Assembly (NCBI GenBank): GCA_031257405.1
Contig: JAIROS010000005.1
Location: forward strand, 1 to 47,847
Reading direction: 5' to 3'
Origin: Puniceicoccales bacterium
GTDB lineage: Bacteria > Verrucomicrobiota > Verrucomicrobiia > Opitutales > LL51
DNA length: 47,847 bases
Positions 33,410 to 42,574 of this stretch are shown here, piece by piece. A program made the translations under genes and the position numbers. Every line of letters begins with the position of its first letter. The stretch's first letter is position 1. The notes beneath the pieces are model-generated. The model was not told the DNA's origin and ran no database searches. It was given only the letters and a program-made list of their open reading frames with translations.

Positions 33410-34675
33410 ATGAATCAGTTAAACGTAAAAAATATTATTAAGTATGCTGCGATCAGCGGCTGTTTATTCAGTTCCAGCTCCCTTTGGGGGACCCTCGATG
33501 AGCAATTAGGCGATGCCTTAGAGCGTAAGGACGGAGATGAAGTGCTGAGACTAACCAGACTAGGCGCCAAACTAAGTTCCACAGATGTGGAAGACTTCGT
33601 AGCAAGCTCGGAGCCTGTAGATGATATAGGTAGCATTAAGAGGTGCCTTCAAGCGTTTGTTGAAAAAGGTGGCAATTTAAATGACACCATTGTCATGACT
33701 TGGGTTGCGCAAAAAGATCTTATAGATGTCGCTCGCCTTTTGGTCTCCTTCGGCTTTCAGCTGGATGAGTTTGAAGTAGAACAAATTAGAGGATTACCTG
33801 GAGGTTCAGATTTTATAGATGAAATGAATAGCGGAAAATCTAAGGAAGAACGCACTAAAGCATTATTCGAGTATACGAATAATAAAAATCGCGATGGTAT
33901 GTTGGATGCAATTGTACTAGGGGCCGACATAAACGCCCGGGACGAAGACAATAATACTCTGCTGCACGTCGCTGTATTTACAGCTTTAGGAACTTATGGT
34001 TTCGGTTCTGAATTCGTTAAAATAGTACTTACCTTCGACCCTGAAGTGAATGCTTTGAATGACAAAGGCCAAACGCCGCTGGATATGATCCTAGAACAGT
34101 ATAATAGGATAACAAAAAGAAATACAGAATGTGTAAAACGAGGGGAAAAGATACCTGAAGGTAACCAAATGTTCTACGATAATTGCACAAAAACTATAGA
34201 TTACATGCGTAAACATGGCGCAATGACAAGCGCTGAGCTTAAAAAAGCGCCTCTCCAAAGCAACAGCGACGAGCAGCAGAAAATTCTCGATGAACAATTA
34301 TTTAAGGCCGTAGAAGGAGATAGCAGTTGGAACCAAACAACATCTGGAGATGAAGAGAAAGTATTAGACGCGATTGCCGAAGGCGGAAATGTAAATGCTC
34401 AAAATGAATACGGTTGGACCCCGCTACATAGTGCCGTAAGCCAAGGTCATCTTAATATCGTCCAAGCATTACTCAAATATGGTTCCCCTACCACCGAAGT
34501 AAATATTCAAAACAATGACGGCCAAACGCCACTAGATATAGCTTTATCTTCAGCCAAACGAACGCAAAGATATAAAAATAGCAGCAATTCTACAAATAGA
34601 GAAAGTTACGAACGACGCCAAGCAATTGTGGATCTATTGCGTAAACACAACGCAAAAACAAACGCTGAGCTTTAA
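33410..34675 (+). CDS. Exported ankyrin-repeat protein
   Basis: A 421-residue protein with a Sec-type signal peptide (about 1-27, MNQLNVKNIIKYAAISGCLF then a Ser-rich stretch and LWG). Two ankyrin blocks are clear: around 170-235 (ADINARDEDNNTLLHVAVF, VNALNDKGQTPLDMIL) and 325-385 (NVNAQNEYGWTPLHSAVSQG, VNIQNNDGQTPLDIAL). The N-terminal 150 residues contain weaker ankyrin-like units. The protein is acidic and soluble after cleavage. Ankyrin proteins bind other proteins, and exported ones are common effectors of host-associated bacteria. The gene is AT-rich, has its own promoter and terminator, and is oriented against its neighbours yidC and secDF, which suggests later insertion. The target is unknown. 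Confidence 0.88.
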   Translation: MNQLNVKNIIKYAAISGCLFSSSSLWGTLDEQLGDALERKDGDEVLRLTRLGAKLSSTDVEDFVASSEPVDDIGSIKRCLQAFVEKGGNLNDTIVMTWVAQKDLIDVARLLVSFGFQLDEFEVEQIRGLPGGSDFIDEMNSGKSKEERTKALFEYTNNKNRDGMLDAIVLGADINARDEDNNTLLHVAVFTALGTYGFGSEFVKIVLTFDPEVNALNDKGQTPLDMILEQYNRITKRNTECVKRGEKIPEGNQMFYDNCTKTIDYMRKHGAMTSAELKKAPLQSNSDEQQKILDEQLFKAVEGDSSWNQTTSGDEEKVLDAIAEGGNVNAQNEYGWTPLHSAVSQGHLNIVQALLKYGSPTTEVNIQNNDGQTPLDIALSSAKRTQRYKNSSNSTNRESYERRQAIVDLLRKHNAKTNAEL

Positions 34676-34722
34676 TTGCGTATGATTTAAAATTTAAATA
34701 AAAAATATTAAATAAAATTTAC

Positions 34723-34753
34723 TCGGAGCGGAGGTTTCTTTGCTCCGATTTTT
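34723..34753 (+). terminator. Terminator of the ankyrin gene
   Basis: Hairpin TCGGAGC (34723-34729) with GCTCCGA (34742-34748), 12-nt loop, followed by TTTTTAT. It lies 47 nt after the stop codon. Confidence 0.75.
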
Positions 34754-34851
34754 ATGTCTTCAAAATGTTTCTGAAAACAAAACAGTCCCCTTTCGATTGT
34801 AAAAATTTCCCCACGAAGTGAATCCCTGCCGCGATACAGCCTTTTCAAAAA

Positions 34852-37326
34852 TTATTTGATCTCAACTAACTGGCGATCGCCCCGGTGCCAGCGGTAAAAA
34901 ATCGGCGCCGCTATGAATATGGACGAAAATGTCCCAACAATAATCCCTATCATAAATAATAACGCCAAATCCTTCACAACCCCAGCACCAAAACAATAAA
35001 GCGAAAATGCCGCTAAAAAAGTCGTAAAACTTGTCAAAATCGTCCGCGAAAGCGTGCAATTCACAGAAAAATTAATGACCTCCTTCAACGTCCCACCAAC
35101 ATTGAATCGTAATTCCTCCCGAATCCGATCAAATATAACAATCGTGTCGTTTATGGAATACCCAACAATCATCAGTATCGCCGCTACCATCGGCGCCGAA
35201 AATTGCCGCCCTAACAAAATATATACCCCGGCCGTTACCAAAACATCGTGAATCGTCGAAATAAGCGCACCTACCCCAAATCCTATCTCAAAACGTAACG
35301 CAATGTAAAAAAGAATCATCAAAAGCGATACCGTAAGCGCAAAAATGGCATTCCACTTGATCTTCCCACTCATCGAAGATCCGATGCTTGACTCCTGAAT
35401 CACCTTCAGTTCGGCCCCGGGGTAACGATTTTCCAGCTTTTGTAACAACAATTTTCCCTTGCCCTCCTTCGTCTGTAAACATAAAACTTCCCCGGAATCC
35501 TTCACGTCCTTCCGATAAAGCGTCACCACCTCCCGAATGCCATTTTCTCGCGCCACCTTCTCGATATCATTCGCATTCAGTTTCTCCCGAAATTGCAGCG
35601 TTATCTCATCGCCACCCGTAAAATCAATGCCGTAAATGCCGTTCCCACGAACCAAAAACGCCGCTAACCCTAGCCCTAAAACAATAAACGATACCCCGTA
35701 AGCCACATTTTTCCGCCGTAAAAAATCGAATTTACTCCTAGCGTGCTCGCGCATTTTGAGAAGATCCGAAAACCCCAAATTAACCAAAACCACCATCAGT
35801 ACCCGACTCAACACAAGCGCACAAAACATCGTCGCAAAAATCCCCATCGCAAGAATAACTCCAAAACCACGAACCGGCCCCGTCCCTAACCAAATGAGAA
35901 TTAACGCCGATAGCAATGTCGTAATATTTGCGTCAAAAATAGTTGAAAACGCCTTCTCGTAACTGGCCACTACCGCCGCCCCAATGCGCTTCCCCATCGC
36001 CAATTCCTCACGCATGCGCTCAAATATGAGAATATTCGAGTCAACACCCATACCCACCGTCAAAACCAACGCAGCTACCCCGGGTAACGTCATCGTAGCC
36101 CCCATCATCGCCATTAAACCAAGGACAATCAGCGCGTTGGATAACACGGCAATCACCGCTACAACCCCCCATACCCTGTAATAGGCGATCATGAACAAAA
36201 TCACCGACGCAATACCTAAAATGGTCGCGTACATGGAACTCGCTTTAGCGTCCTCAGCGAGCGAAGGCCCGATCTCCTGAACCCCGGTCAATAGGAGTTC
36301 AAATTCCAGCGGATTATTGAGGACGTTGGACAATTCGATGGCCTCGCGCTGGGAAAAATTCCCGGAAATACTGGCCAAACCATTAGGAATTTCGCAATTA
36401 ATGCGCGGTGCCGAATAGAGTTTTCCGTCGAGGACGATCCCCAGTAAATTCCCGATATTTTCCCGCGTAATTTTCGCAAATCGCTCCACACCTTCCGGCG
36501 ACTTCATCCCAAGCCCAATCTCAAAACCTCCATACTGATTCATCGCCACGTGGGCATTTTTCACCATTTTTCCGGTCATTTCCGGAATTTTCTTGACATA
36601 ATACGGTCTCGACTCAACTTCGCCGGTCGCGCGCTCGTCCTCGGCAAATAGTAACTCGTACCCCAATGGCGCCGCCTCGGGATTCATATTATGCGGCCGT
36701 GTCGCGTGGACGAGGCGGAATTCTAATTTTGCGGGCCGCTTGAGTACGTCGACGATTTCCGGATTGTCCTGCGTCGAAACCCCCGGCAATTGAACTTCGA
36801 TCTCATCACTCCCGCGCGTGCGAATCACGGGTTCCGCGACACCCATACTATCGAGGCGGTGGCGCATGATCTGGGCCGCCTTTTCCAGGTGACTCTGCCG
36901 GAGTAGCGCGTCTCCGTCTATCTTCGCCTGGTCGCCCAATTTCAGCGTAAAGGAAATACCGCCCTTCAAATCGAGGCCACGCCGCAATCGCCCCCTGGAA
37001 TCGCGCAATAAAACATCCATCAAAATTTTGTTTTTTTTGTCAAGATTTTTAATGTCCTGCAACTTGACATCAGGGAAATAGGTGGCAAGGTCGATGGATT
37101 CCTCTTTCGCGATGGCTTTTAGCGCGACGAATATCGACGGCGATTGCCCCAATTTTACGCGCAATTTTGCCCGCGATAGCAGCTCCCAAAACGCGTCGCC
37201 GGAAGCGGTCGCGCGGTGCTCGATGTAGTCGTTGAACGGCCGGTCATTGAATGGAATTAAGCTGAAAAACGCCCACAGTAAAACAACAACGGATAAAATC
37301 GCTTTCCCTAAAACTTTATTAAACAT
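34852..37326 (-). CDS. secDF: SecDF, fused protein-export membrane protein
   Basis: An 824-residue fusion of SecD (about 1-500) and SecF (about 520-824), each with six transmembrane helices. It uses the proton gradient to finish protein export through SecYEG. SecD features: GLDLKGGISFTLKL near 120, the P1 head, MAMMGATMTLPGVAALVLTVGMGVDSNILIFER around 420. SecF features: YGIDFTGGDEITLQF near 570 and VGYSINDTIVIFDRIREE near 750. The Asp residues in the fourth helix of each half (VGMGVDSN, YSINDT) that carry protons are present. It is encoded alone; the exported accessory proteins in this window depend on this pathway. Confidence 0.97.
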   Translation of the reverse strand: MFNKVLGKAILSVVVLLWAFFSLIPFNDRPFNDYIEHRATASGDAFWELLSRAKLRVKLGQSPSIFVALKAIAKEESIDLATYFPDVKLQDIKNLDKKNKILMDVLLRDSRGRLRRGLDLKGGISFTLKLGDQAKIDGDALLRQSHLEKAAQIMRHRLDSMGVAEPVIRTRGSDEIEVQLPGVSTQDNPEIVDVLKRPAKLEFRLVHATRPHNMNPEAAPLGYELLFAEDERATGEVESRPYYVKKIPEMTGKMVKNAHVAMNQYGGFEIGLGMKSPEGVERFAKITRENIGNLLGIVLDGKLYSAPRINCEIPNGLASISGNFSQREAIELSNVLNNPLEFELLLTGVQEIGPSLAEDAKASSMYATILGIASVILFMIAYYRVWGVVAVIAVLSNALIVLGLMAMMGATMTLPGVAALVLTVGMGVDSNILIFERMREELAMGKRIGAAVVASYEKAFSTIFDANITTLLSALILIWLGTGPVRGFGVILAMGIFATMFCALVLSRVLMVVLVNLGFSDLLKMREHARSKFDFLRRKNVAYGVSFIVLGLGLAAFLVRGNGIYGIDFTGGDEITLQFREKLNANDIEKVARENGIREVVTLYRKDVKDSGEVLCLQTKEGKGKLLLQKLENRYPGAELKVIQESSIGSSMSGKIKWNAIFALTVSLLMILFYIALRFEIGFGVGALISTIHDVLVTAGVYILLGRQFSAPMVAAILMIVGYSINDTIVIFDRIREELRFNVGGTLKEVINFSVNCTLSRTILTSFTTFLAAFSLYCFGAGVVKDLALLFMIGIIVGTFSSIFIAAPIFYRWHRGDRQLVEIK

Positions 37327-37635
37327 AGTTCCAAATTCTAATCAAAACTATGAAATTATTTGAACTTTCGCAAGCCAAAAGTAAAGCAGTGGCGCCGAAA
37401 TCCGAACGGACTCGTCCCCCTCCCCATGCACCTATACTGGCTACTCTTTTCCCATCAATCAAGCTTTTTTTTTATTTTTCTTTAAAATTTTTCAAAAAGT
37501 TTCTTCCCAAAAATATCTTAAAAAAAGATTGACAATAAAGAAAGTCCCTGAAAGACTGAAGGTAGAGGGTGGGGCGAAGGTCGCGTTTAAATTTCGGGGG
37601 ATGTTTTTACAATTGGCTAAATTTTACGAATATTT
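37327..37635. other. 309-nt intergenic region between secDF and oppB, with a shared repeat
   Basis: No convincing gene. The first half is unremarkable. From 37529 to about 37595 it resembles 47782-47847 (see next entry). A short TTG-initiated frame runs from the repeat into the antisense of oppB and is not credited as a gene. Confidence 0.5.
37529..37595 (+). repeat. Intergenic repeat, copy A (shared with 47782-47847)
   Basis: The segment begins TTGACAA, then AGAAA, and contains GGTAGAGGGTGGGGC (37561-37575). It aligns without gaps over about 65 nt with 47783-47847, with the 15-mer identical. Both copies lie outside genes, on the same strand. In one frame they encode similar residues (RLKVEGGAKV versus RLEVEGGATG), so either a decayed gene start or an RNA/DNA element is possible. 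Confidence 0.55.
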
Positions 37636-38553
37636 TTACTGCAGACGGATCCGTGGGCTAAGCCGTGCCTGGATACAATCCGTCAGCGCATTACAAATGA
37701 TAACGGCCAGAGCATAAAAATTGACAATTCCCAGGATCAGCGCATCGTCGCGGTTACTGATGGCCTGGACGAGGAGGCGTCCCAAACCCGGAATTTGGAA
37801 AATCGTCTCCGTTACAATCGCGCCACCGATGATCCCCGAAAAAGCAGGCCCCATATATGCAACAACGGGCAATATACCATTTTTCAGCGCATGGACAAAA
37901 AAAATACGCCCCTCGCTCACCCCGCGCGCCCGAGCAGCAATAATATACGGTCTTTGGAGGACCTCGCATAAACCGCGTTTCGCGAGCCGAGAAATATAGG
38001 ACGCATAGAGGATACCGACGGTGAGGGTCGGCAAAATTTTATCGCTCCAAACCTCCCAACACGCAACATTTACCCAATGCAAGCCGACTCCAAAAACATA
38101 AATGAGCAAAGGCCCGACGACAAAAGCCGGTAAACAAATACCCAACGTAGACAAAAAACTCAAAAAAAAATCCCAACGCGTCCCCTGCAAACGTACACAA
38201 ATTACGCCCATAGAAACCCCCACGGCAAAGGCAAATAGCATGCCGTATAACCCCAATTCGAAACTGACAAGCGCCTTCGATTTGACGAGATCGGCGACAT
38301 CCCAATTACTATATTTATAGGACGGGCCGAAGTCCCCCCTCAAAACATTTCCGATGTAGCGGCAATATTGTTCGCCGAGTGGGCGGTCGCGGCCGTAGCA
38401 CTCGTTCAACCGGGAGCGAATTTCGGGCGGGATTTCCCTTTCGCCGTCGAACGGCCCGCCGGGGACAAAATGGATCAGGGCAAATGTCAAAAAAGTTACA
38501 GCGAAAAAGGTCGGCAACGCCAGCAACAACCTTTTTATCAAGAACAGCAACAT
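37636..38553 (-). CDS. oppB: ABC peptide transporter permease (OppB/DppB family)
   Basis: A 305-residue inner-membrane permease with six transmembrane helices. The N-terminus MLLFLIKRLLLALPTFFAVT and FALIHFVPGGPFDGE are typical of OppB/DppB. The EAA loop that docks the ATPase is RAKGV-like IIAARARGVSEGRIFFVHALKN near 210, and GGAIVTETIFQIPGLGRLLVQAI near 260 completes the family signature. The open frame extends upstream to 38604, but ATG 38553 starts the standard N-terminus, 5 nt after the SurA-like gene. The remaining OppC, OppD and OppF genes are not in the window. It may work with the OppA-like lipoprotein at 2.2 kb. Confidence 0.94.
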   Translation of the reverse strand: MLLFLIKRLLLALPTFFAVTFLTFALIHFVPGGPFDGEREIPPEIRSRLNECYGRDRPLGEQYCRYIGNVLRGDFGPSYKYSNWDVADLVKSKALVSFELGLYGMLFAFAVGVSMGVICVRLQGTRWDFFLSFLSTLGICLPAFVVGPLLIYVFGVGLHWVNVACWEVWSDKILPTLTVGILYASYISRLAKRGLCEVLQRPYIIAARARGVSEGRIFFVHALKNGILPVVAYMGPAFSGIIGGAIVTETIFQIPGLGRLLVQAISNRDDALILGIVNFYALAVIICNALTDCIQARLSPRIRLQ

Positions 38554-38558
38554 AGGCG

Positions 38559-39494
38559 CTAGAGGATGACGTAGTAAGATTTTTTCTTGAGGCCATCGAT
38601 CCAACGCTGGCGCAGGGATTGATATTTTTCGTCCAACAAAGTCGATTCGATGCGTTCTCTAGCTTCACTCAAGGTCGGGGTATGGGCATTTTTAACGGCG
38701 CGAAGTCCCAAAAATACCATTCGATCGCCGCACGAAACGGGGGTATCGGCGAAGGAATTTTCGGTCATTTCTGTAATTTTTTCGGCGATCGCCGGCAGTA
38801 TATCTGTTTCGGAAAGGTCGTCCATGCGGCTCACATTTATTCCGGGGATTTGGGACAATTGGCGGCGGGATTCCTCGTAGGGGGCTCCTTTTTCCAGACA
38901 AATTTTGATGGCGGAAATGGTTTCTACGGCATCTTTTGGGACGGTGATCTGATCGACATCGAACCGTTTTCCCTGGACGAGTTGGGGGCGGTGGGCATCG
39001 TAGTAAGTTTGGATCTCGAGCGGACTGACCGTATTGGGCCTGATGACATTGCGTTCGTACATGCATTCGACGATTGCTTCCTCGCGAAGATACGTTTTAT
39101 AACTAAGTTTTGTTTGGCCTTGGCGGTGCAGGGCTTCTGCGAACTGCAATGCGTCGCCTTCGAAATGTTTTTTTTGGATGGAATCATATTTTTTTTGGAT
39201 ATAATTTTCCGGCAACTGTCCTTTCATGCGCTCGAATTCTTTGGCAATAATTTTTTTTTCGACCATCGCATTTAATATTTTCGTTTTTTGCTCATTTTCT
39301 GCTTGCGGGTCCACGATTTTTTCCCTTTGGGCGAATGCCCACTGATTTTCCAGCTGCTGTTTTGTAATGATATTATTTTCGACGCGGGCCACGATATAAT
39401 TTTGGTAAACATTTTCTTTTGCGACGAAAGCGTGGATCACTGCGCTTTGGAGTAGGCCTGAAAGCACCCCAACTCGGCTGAAAAATTTCAACAT
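38559..39494 (-). CDS. SurA-like periplasmic chaperone / PPIase-related protein
   Basis: A 311-residue exported protein. A signal peptide (MLKFFSRVGVLSGLLQSAVIHAFVA) precedes a SurA-N-like chaperone domain: YIVARVENNIITKQQLENQW, ILNAMVEKKIIAKEFERM and SYKTYLREEAIVECMYERNV resemble SurA. A parvulin-like segment (about 185-280) follows, with VDQITVPKD, PGINVSRMDDLSETDILPAIAEKI and DRMVFLGLRAVKN, but typical parvulin active residues are hard to place, so it may be a chaperone without isomerase activity. It would help fold outer-membrane proteins such as the LptD-like barrel. oppB follows 5 nt downstream. Confidence 0.78.
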   Translation of the reverse strand: MLKFFSRVGVLSGLLQSAVIHAFVAKENVYQNYIVARVENNIITKQQLENQWAFAQREKIVDPQAENEQKTKILNAMVEKKIIAKEFERMKGQLPENYIQKKYDSIQKKHFEGDALQFAEALHRQGQTKLSYKTYLREEAIVECMYERNVIRPNTVSPLEIQTYYDAHRPQLVQGKRFDVDQITVPKDAVETISAIKICLEKGAPYEESRRQLSQIPGINVSRMDDLSETDILPAIAEKITEMTENSFADTPVSCGDRMVFLGLRAVKNAHTPTLSEARERIESTLLDEKYQSLRQRWIDGLKKKSYYVIL

Positions 39495-39576
39495 AGGGCA
39501 GGATCTTAGGGCTACTTAAAAAAAGAAAAGAAAAATTTTCATTGGAAAAATTTTTCGATATCCCATTATATTTTTC

Positions 39577-39930
39577 ATGGAATCGGACGGAGGCAAAACT
39601 ATTTTCGAAAAAATCATTGACCGCGAAATTCCCGCTGAAATCCTTATGGAAGACGAACAATGCATAGTGATTCGCGACATCAATCCGGGGGCGCCAGTAC
39701 ACGCGTTAATCATTCCCAAGCAGAAGATTGCCCGACTTAGCGAGGCGCGGGCAAATGACATTTCAATTTTAGGCCATCTACTTTTGACAGCTCAGCAATT
39801 TGCGAAACGGCAAGAACTTAGGGATGGATTTCGCGTGGTGATCAACAATGGTCCTCACGCCGGCGAAACCGTTCCCCATTTACACGCACATCTTCTGGCG
39901 GGGAAGCCTATGATCTGGCCTCCCTGCTAA
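39577..39930 (+). CDS. HIT-family nucleotide-binding hydrolase (HINT-like)
   Basis: A 117-residue histidine-triad protein, the usual HINT size. It begins with the family pattern GKTIFEKIIDREIPAEILMED, has IRDINPGAPVHALIIPK mid-protein and FRVVINNGPHAGETVPHLHA with the HxHxH triad (HLHAH). Members hydrolyse AMP-lysine or other phosphoramidates in the cytoplasm; the physiological substrate is unsettled. It is a single gene between two reverse-strand genes, without an obvious ribosome site. Confidence 0.95.
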   Translation: MESDGGKTIFEKIIDREIPAEILMEDEQCIVIRDINPGAPVHALIIPKQKIARLSEARANDISILGHLLLTAQQFAKRQELRDGFRVVINNGPHAGETVPHLHAHLLAGKPMIWPPC

Positions 39931-39954
39931 ATACGTTTTTTATAGCTTTTTTAT

Positions 39955-42408
39955 TCAGCTGTCACAGAGATCATAGAGCGCCATAACTGCGCGCACTTCC
40001 GCTCCCTCCCAACGTTGACGATTTTCTAATAATTTTCCTTTAACTAGAGGATCTTGCTCTTGTATCTTTTGGATATCTCCTTCTTGGAGAAATATTTTCG
40101 GTTGAGCGTCATCATATACAACCCATTCGTCATTATCCAATGTAGCTGCTACATTATGCCCTATACTTTTCCCATTTATTTCCGTCGTCTCATTAAAAAT
40201 AACAAAGTTTAGCTTATACTTTTTTCCAGCATGCTCCATCTCTTGTAATACTTTTCCTTGCTTGCCTCCAAACATAACATTAAAACAGGGCGTTGTTATT
40301 AGATATTTCGAAGATCGAGGCTTTAGCCCTGGCGTGATTCCATTATAATAATCCTCATTTTTTTTCCCGTTAGGACTACAAAACATCCCATAGAGATTCC
40401 ATTTTTCACTTGAGTAAAAATGTTGAGGATCATCGAACAGACGACAACACTCCGCAGGATCAGGCTTTCCGTCCTTTTCGAACGCATTTCCCAGGGCAAT
40501 AAAAAGTGTCGGTAAAAACACATTTACATCTCTACTAACACCACCCCCATTTGATTGCATGTAGGCTTCCAGTTTAGTAAAGTCGCTATCCGGAAAACTG
40601 TCTTCAATCAGAGGACGAATCACATCTTCTACGAAAAATTTCATTTCACTATATCCTATATTTCCCTTAGGATCGCCACTCGCTTTTTTAATTTTCATGA
40701 AAAAATCTCTAAATTTCACTAGTTTTTTGTTTTCTCCTGAGTAATTTTTAACGGCGTTAAAAAATGGATCCATTCGAATTAAACAATGTAATGCAGCATT
40801 CAAGAAACAGGATCCTCCCAGATTCGTAAAGCTAAGACTAGAAAAAGTCAGTCCATGCACAGTCGGTTTAGGTAGAGTCAATTCAGATGTCGGTCGTAGT
40901 AGCGATGGCAGCAGTTCACTATCACTATTTTTTCGACGATATAGAAGCATATATGGTGTCATTCCAGAAATATATGGTATCACCTCAGGAAGCATGTCTC
41001 TATTTTCGTCATTATATATGATCCACTGCCCTCCTTCCCGAACTACTATTACATAATGCCCTCTCTCAAGCGTCCCTGAATGATTAATAATGCCCACTAG
41101 CCTAAATTTAGCCGGCCCTCCAGAAGAATATTGACTCAAATCCAATTCGTTCGGTATGTCAACGAAATTATTGATTTTAATCGATTTTTCTCCATCTATA
41201 AACTTAAACCGTTCAATTTCTACTAGCAACCAAATCGGCCACTCATCTACTATTTCTCTCCGTTGCGTATCTATTCCACCATCATTAATTTCCGACTCCG
41301 CAAAACGATCTTCTATCATCTCTTCCAAAGTAAAAGATTGCTCATCTTTAGGGGTTCCAGGGAAAGGAAGTAACAACACATTCGCCGGTTGGGATTCCTC
41401 ACAAGGAACAAAGCCATTATTTCTAAAAATTTCTGTTCTCACCCTGAAATAAAAACATGACGTGGGAGAACCCCCTTGACGAAAGGCTCTTTCAAGTCTA
41501 TCAAAAAGAATTAATATTAATTCGTGTACATCCTGTTGCTGCCTGAAATCGAAGCCTGGCATAAAAAGTTGCAATGTTTCTATAAAATCTCTCATGTAAT
41601 TCTGATCTAAAACCCTTACCTCTTGCATGCTTTGGAAAAAGAACTTTAACGCCCAGACAAACAGATCATCTCCTTTATATTCTTCTATGGCATTTACGAA
41701 TTCAAGAACTCGGACCAAAAGCTGAAAAAAAGAATTGAAATAGCACGTTGCTCCAACATTCCCCAAAACTGCAGTTTGACCTATTCCTATCTTTTCTGGA
41801 GTAAGAAGTTCTTTCTTTTCCACTTCAAATGTGTATCGCCCATTGAAGTCCCAATCTAACTTAACCAAAGCAGATCCCAATAGAATTCCCCCGTCTTGTT
41901 TGCTAAGCCATACGCCAGGATTTTTATCCAATCGTTCGAGGATTTCTTCAGCAGCTTTAGTTTGGGCTTGAATTTCCTCTAAACTGAATCTTTTTTTCTC
42001 GTAAAGCCAACGGGAACACCTTTCAAGATCTTCGCTTTTTGTTTTTATACTTTCGTCTTCGCTCTTGCCCGCAGTCGTTTTCTTGCTTTCCATTATAGCC
42101 GCTTGAAACTCTAAATCTTCCCGATACTCCCGTCCATGCTCTGAATGTAACCAGAGCATTAATGATAATTTAGATTCTTCCATGTTAATTTCTCCACAAA
42201 ATCCTTGAAAAGCATCTCTCATTTTAGTGCCCTCCGGTTTATCTTTCATGGTTTGAAAGGCATCATATAGTCTGTCGCCTAATCCAGTGTCGCCTTCTTC
42301 ACCAAGAGCAAACATTGAATCAGAAGCACTCGCAATACATGCATCGTATGTAACAGCTGGACTCAAAAGCACAGCTCCTATTTTGAAAATCTGTTTAATA
42401 TTTGACAT
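39955..42408 (-). CDS. Exported protein with two ubiquitin-specific-protease-like domains
   Basis: An 817-residue protein with a signal-like N-terminus (MSNIKQIFKIGAVLLSPAV). The first USP (C19) domain, about 205-495, has the Cys box LGNVGATCYFNSFFQLL with Cys222, the QQDVHELILILFDRLE motif, and the His box HSGTLERGHYVIVVREGG with His451, then QWIIYNDENRDML and TPYMLLYRRK. A second, diverged unit (about 525-770) has NLGGSCFLNAALHCLIR with Cys534 and SIGHNVAATLDNDEWVVYDD with His751. Such domains cut ubiquitin from proteins in eukaryotes; bacteria have no ubiquitin, so this is a likely host-acting deubiquitinase effector, probably acquired from a eukaryote. The gene is AT-rich and sits alone between the HIT gene and rlmD. 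Activity on ubiquitin or a ubiquitin-like protein is not shown. Confidence 0.85.
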   Translation of the reverse strand: MSNIKQIFKIGAVLLSPAVTYDACIASASDSMFALGEEGDTGLGDRLYDAFQTMKDKPEGTKMRDAFQGFCGEINMEESKLSLMLWLHSEHGREYREDLEFQAAIMESKKTTAGKSEDESIKTKSEDLERCSRWLYEKKRFSLEEIQAQTKAAEEILERLDKNPGVWLSKQDGGILLGSALVKLDWDFNGRYTFEVEKKELLTPEKIGIGQTAVLGNVGATCYFNSFFQLLVRVLEFVNAIEEYKGDDLFVWALKFFFQSMQEVRVLDQNYMRDFIETLQLFMPGFDFRQQQDVHELILILFDRLERAFRQGGSPTSCFYFRVRTEIFRNNGFVPCEESQPANVLLLPFPGTPKDEQSFTLEEMIEDRFAESEINDGGIDTQRREIVDEWPIWLLVEIERFKFIDGEKSIKINNFVDIPNELDLSQYSSGGPAKFRLVGIINHSGTLERGHYVIVVREGGQWIIYNDENRDMLPEVIPYISGMTPYMLLYRRKNSDSELLPSLLRPTSELTLPKPTVHGLTFSSLSFTNLGGSCFLNAALHCLIRMDPFFNAVKNYSGENKKLVKFRDFFMKIKKASGDPKGNIGYSEMKFFVEDVIRPLIEDSFPDSDFTKLEAYMQSNGGGVSRDVNVFLPTLFIALGNAFEKDGKPDPAECCRLFDDPQHFYSSEKWNLYGMFCSPNGKKNEDYYNGITPGLKPRSSKYLITTPCFNVMFGGKQGKVLQEMEHAGKKYKLNFVIFNETTEINGKSIGHNVAATLDNDEWVVYDDAQPKIFLQEGDIQKIQEQDPLVKGKLLENRQRWEGAEVRAVMALYDLCDS

Positions 42409-42414
42409 GAAACA

Positions 42415-42443
42415 TCTATTTCTCGAAAATTTTTATCTGTCAA
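42415..42443 (-). promoter_or_regulatory. Promoter of the USP-like gene
   Basis: Reverse-strand TTGACA (42443-42438), 17-nt spacer, AATAGA (42420-42415), ending 6 nt before the ATG at 42408. If used, the mRNA would be leaderless. Confidence 0.5.
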
Positions 42444-42574
42444 GACTTTTTTATATCAATTTTTGCCCCCATTTCCCTGAAAAAAAATTTTCTTTCCAAT
42501 CATTTTTTGCTTGCATAAAAAAAATAAGCCCTAATTATGCTTTTGATATTTTTTATATCGTTTCATGGTGGATT

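Noticed and set aside
37529-37717. Short forward frame starting at TTGACA
   Set aside because: It runs into the antisense of oppB. The shared repeat at its start is reported instead; TTGACA here has no -10 at the right distance, so a promoter is not claimed either.
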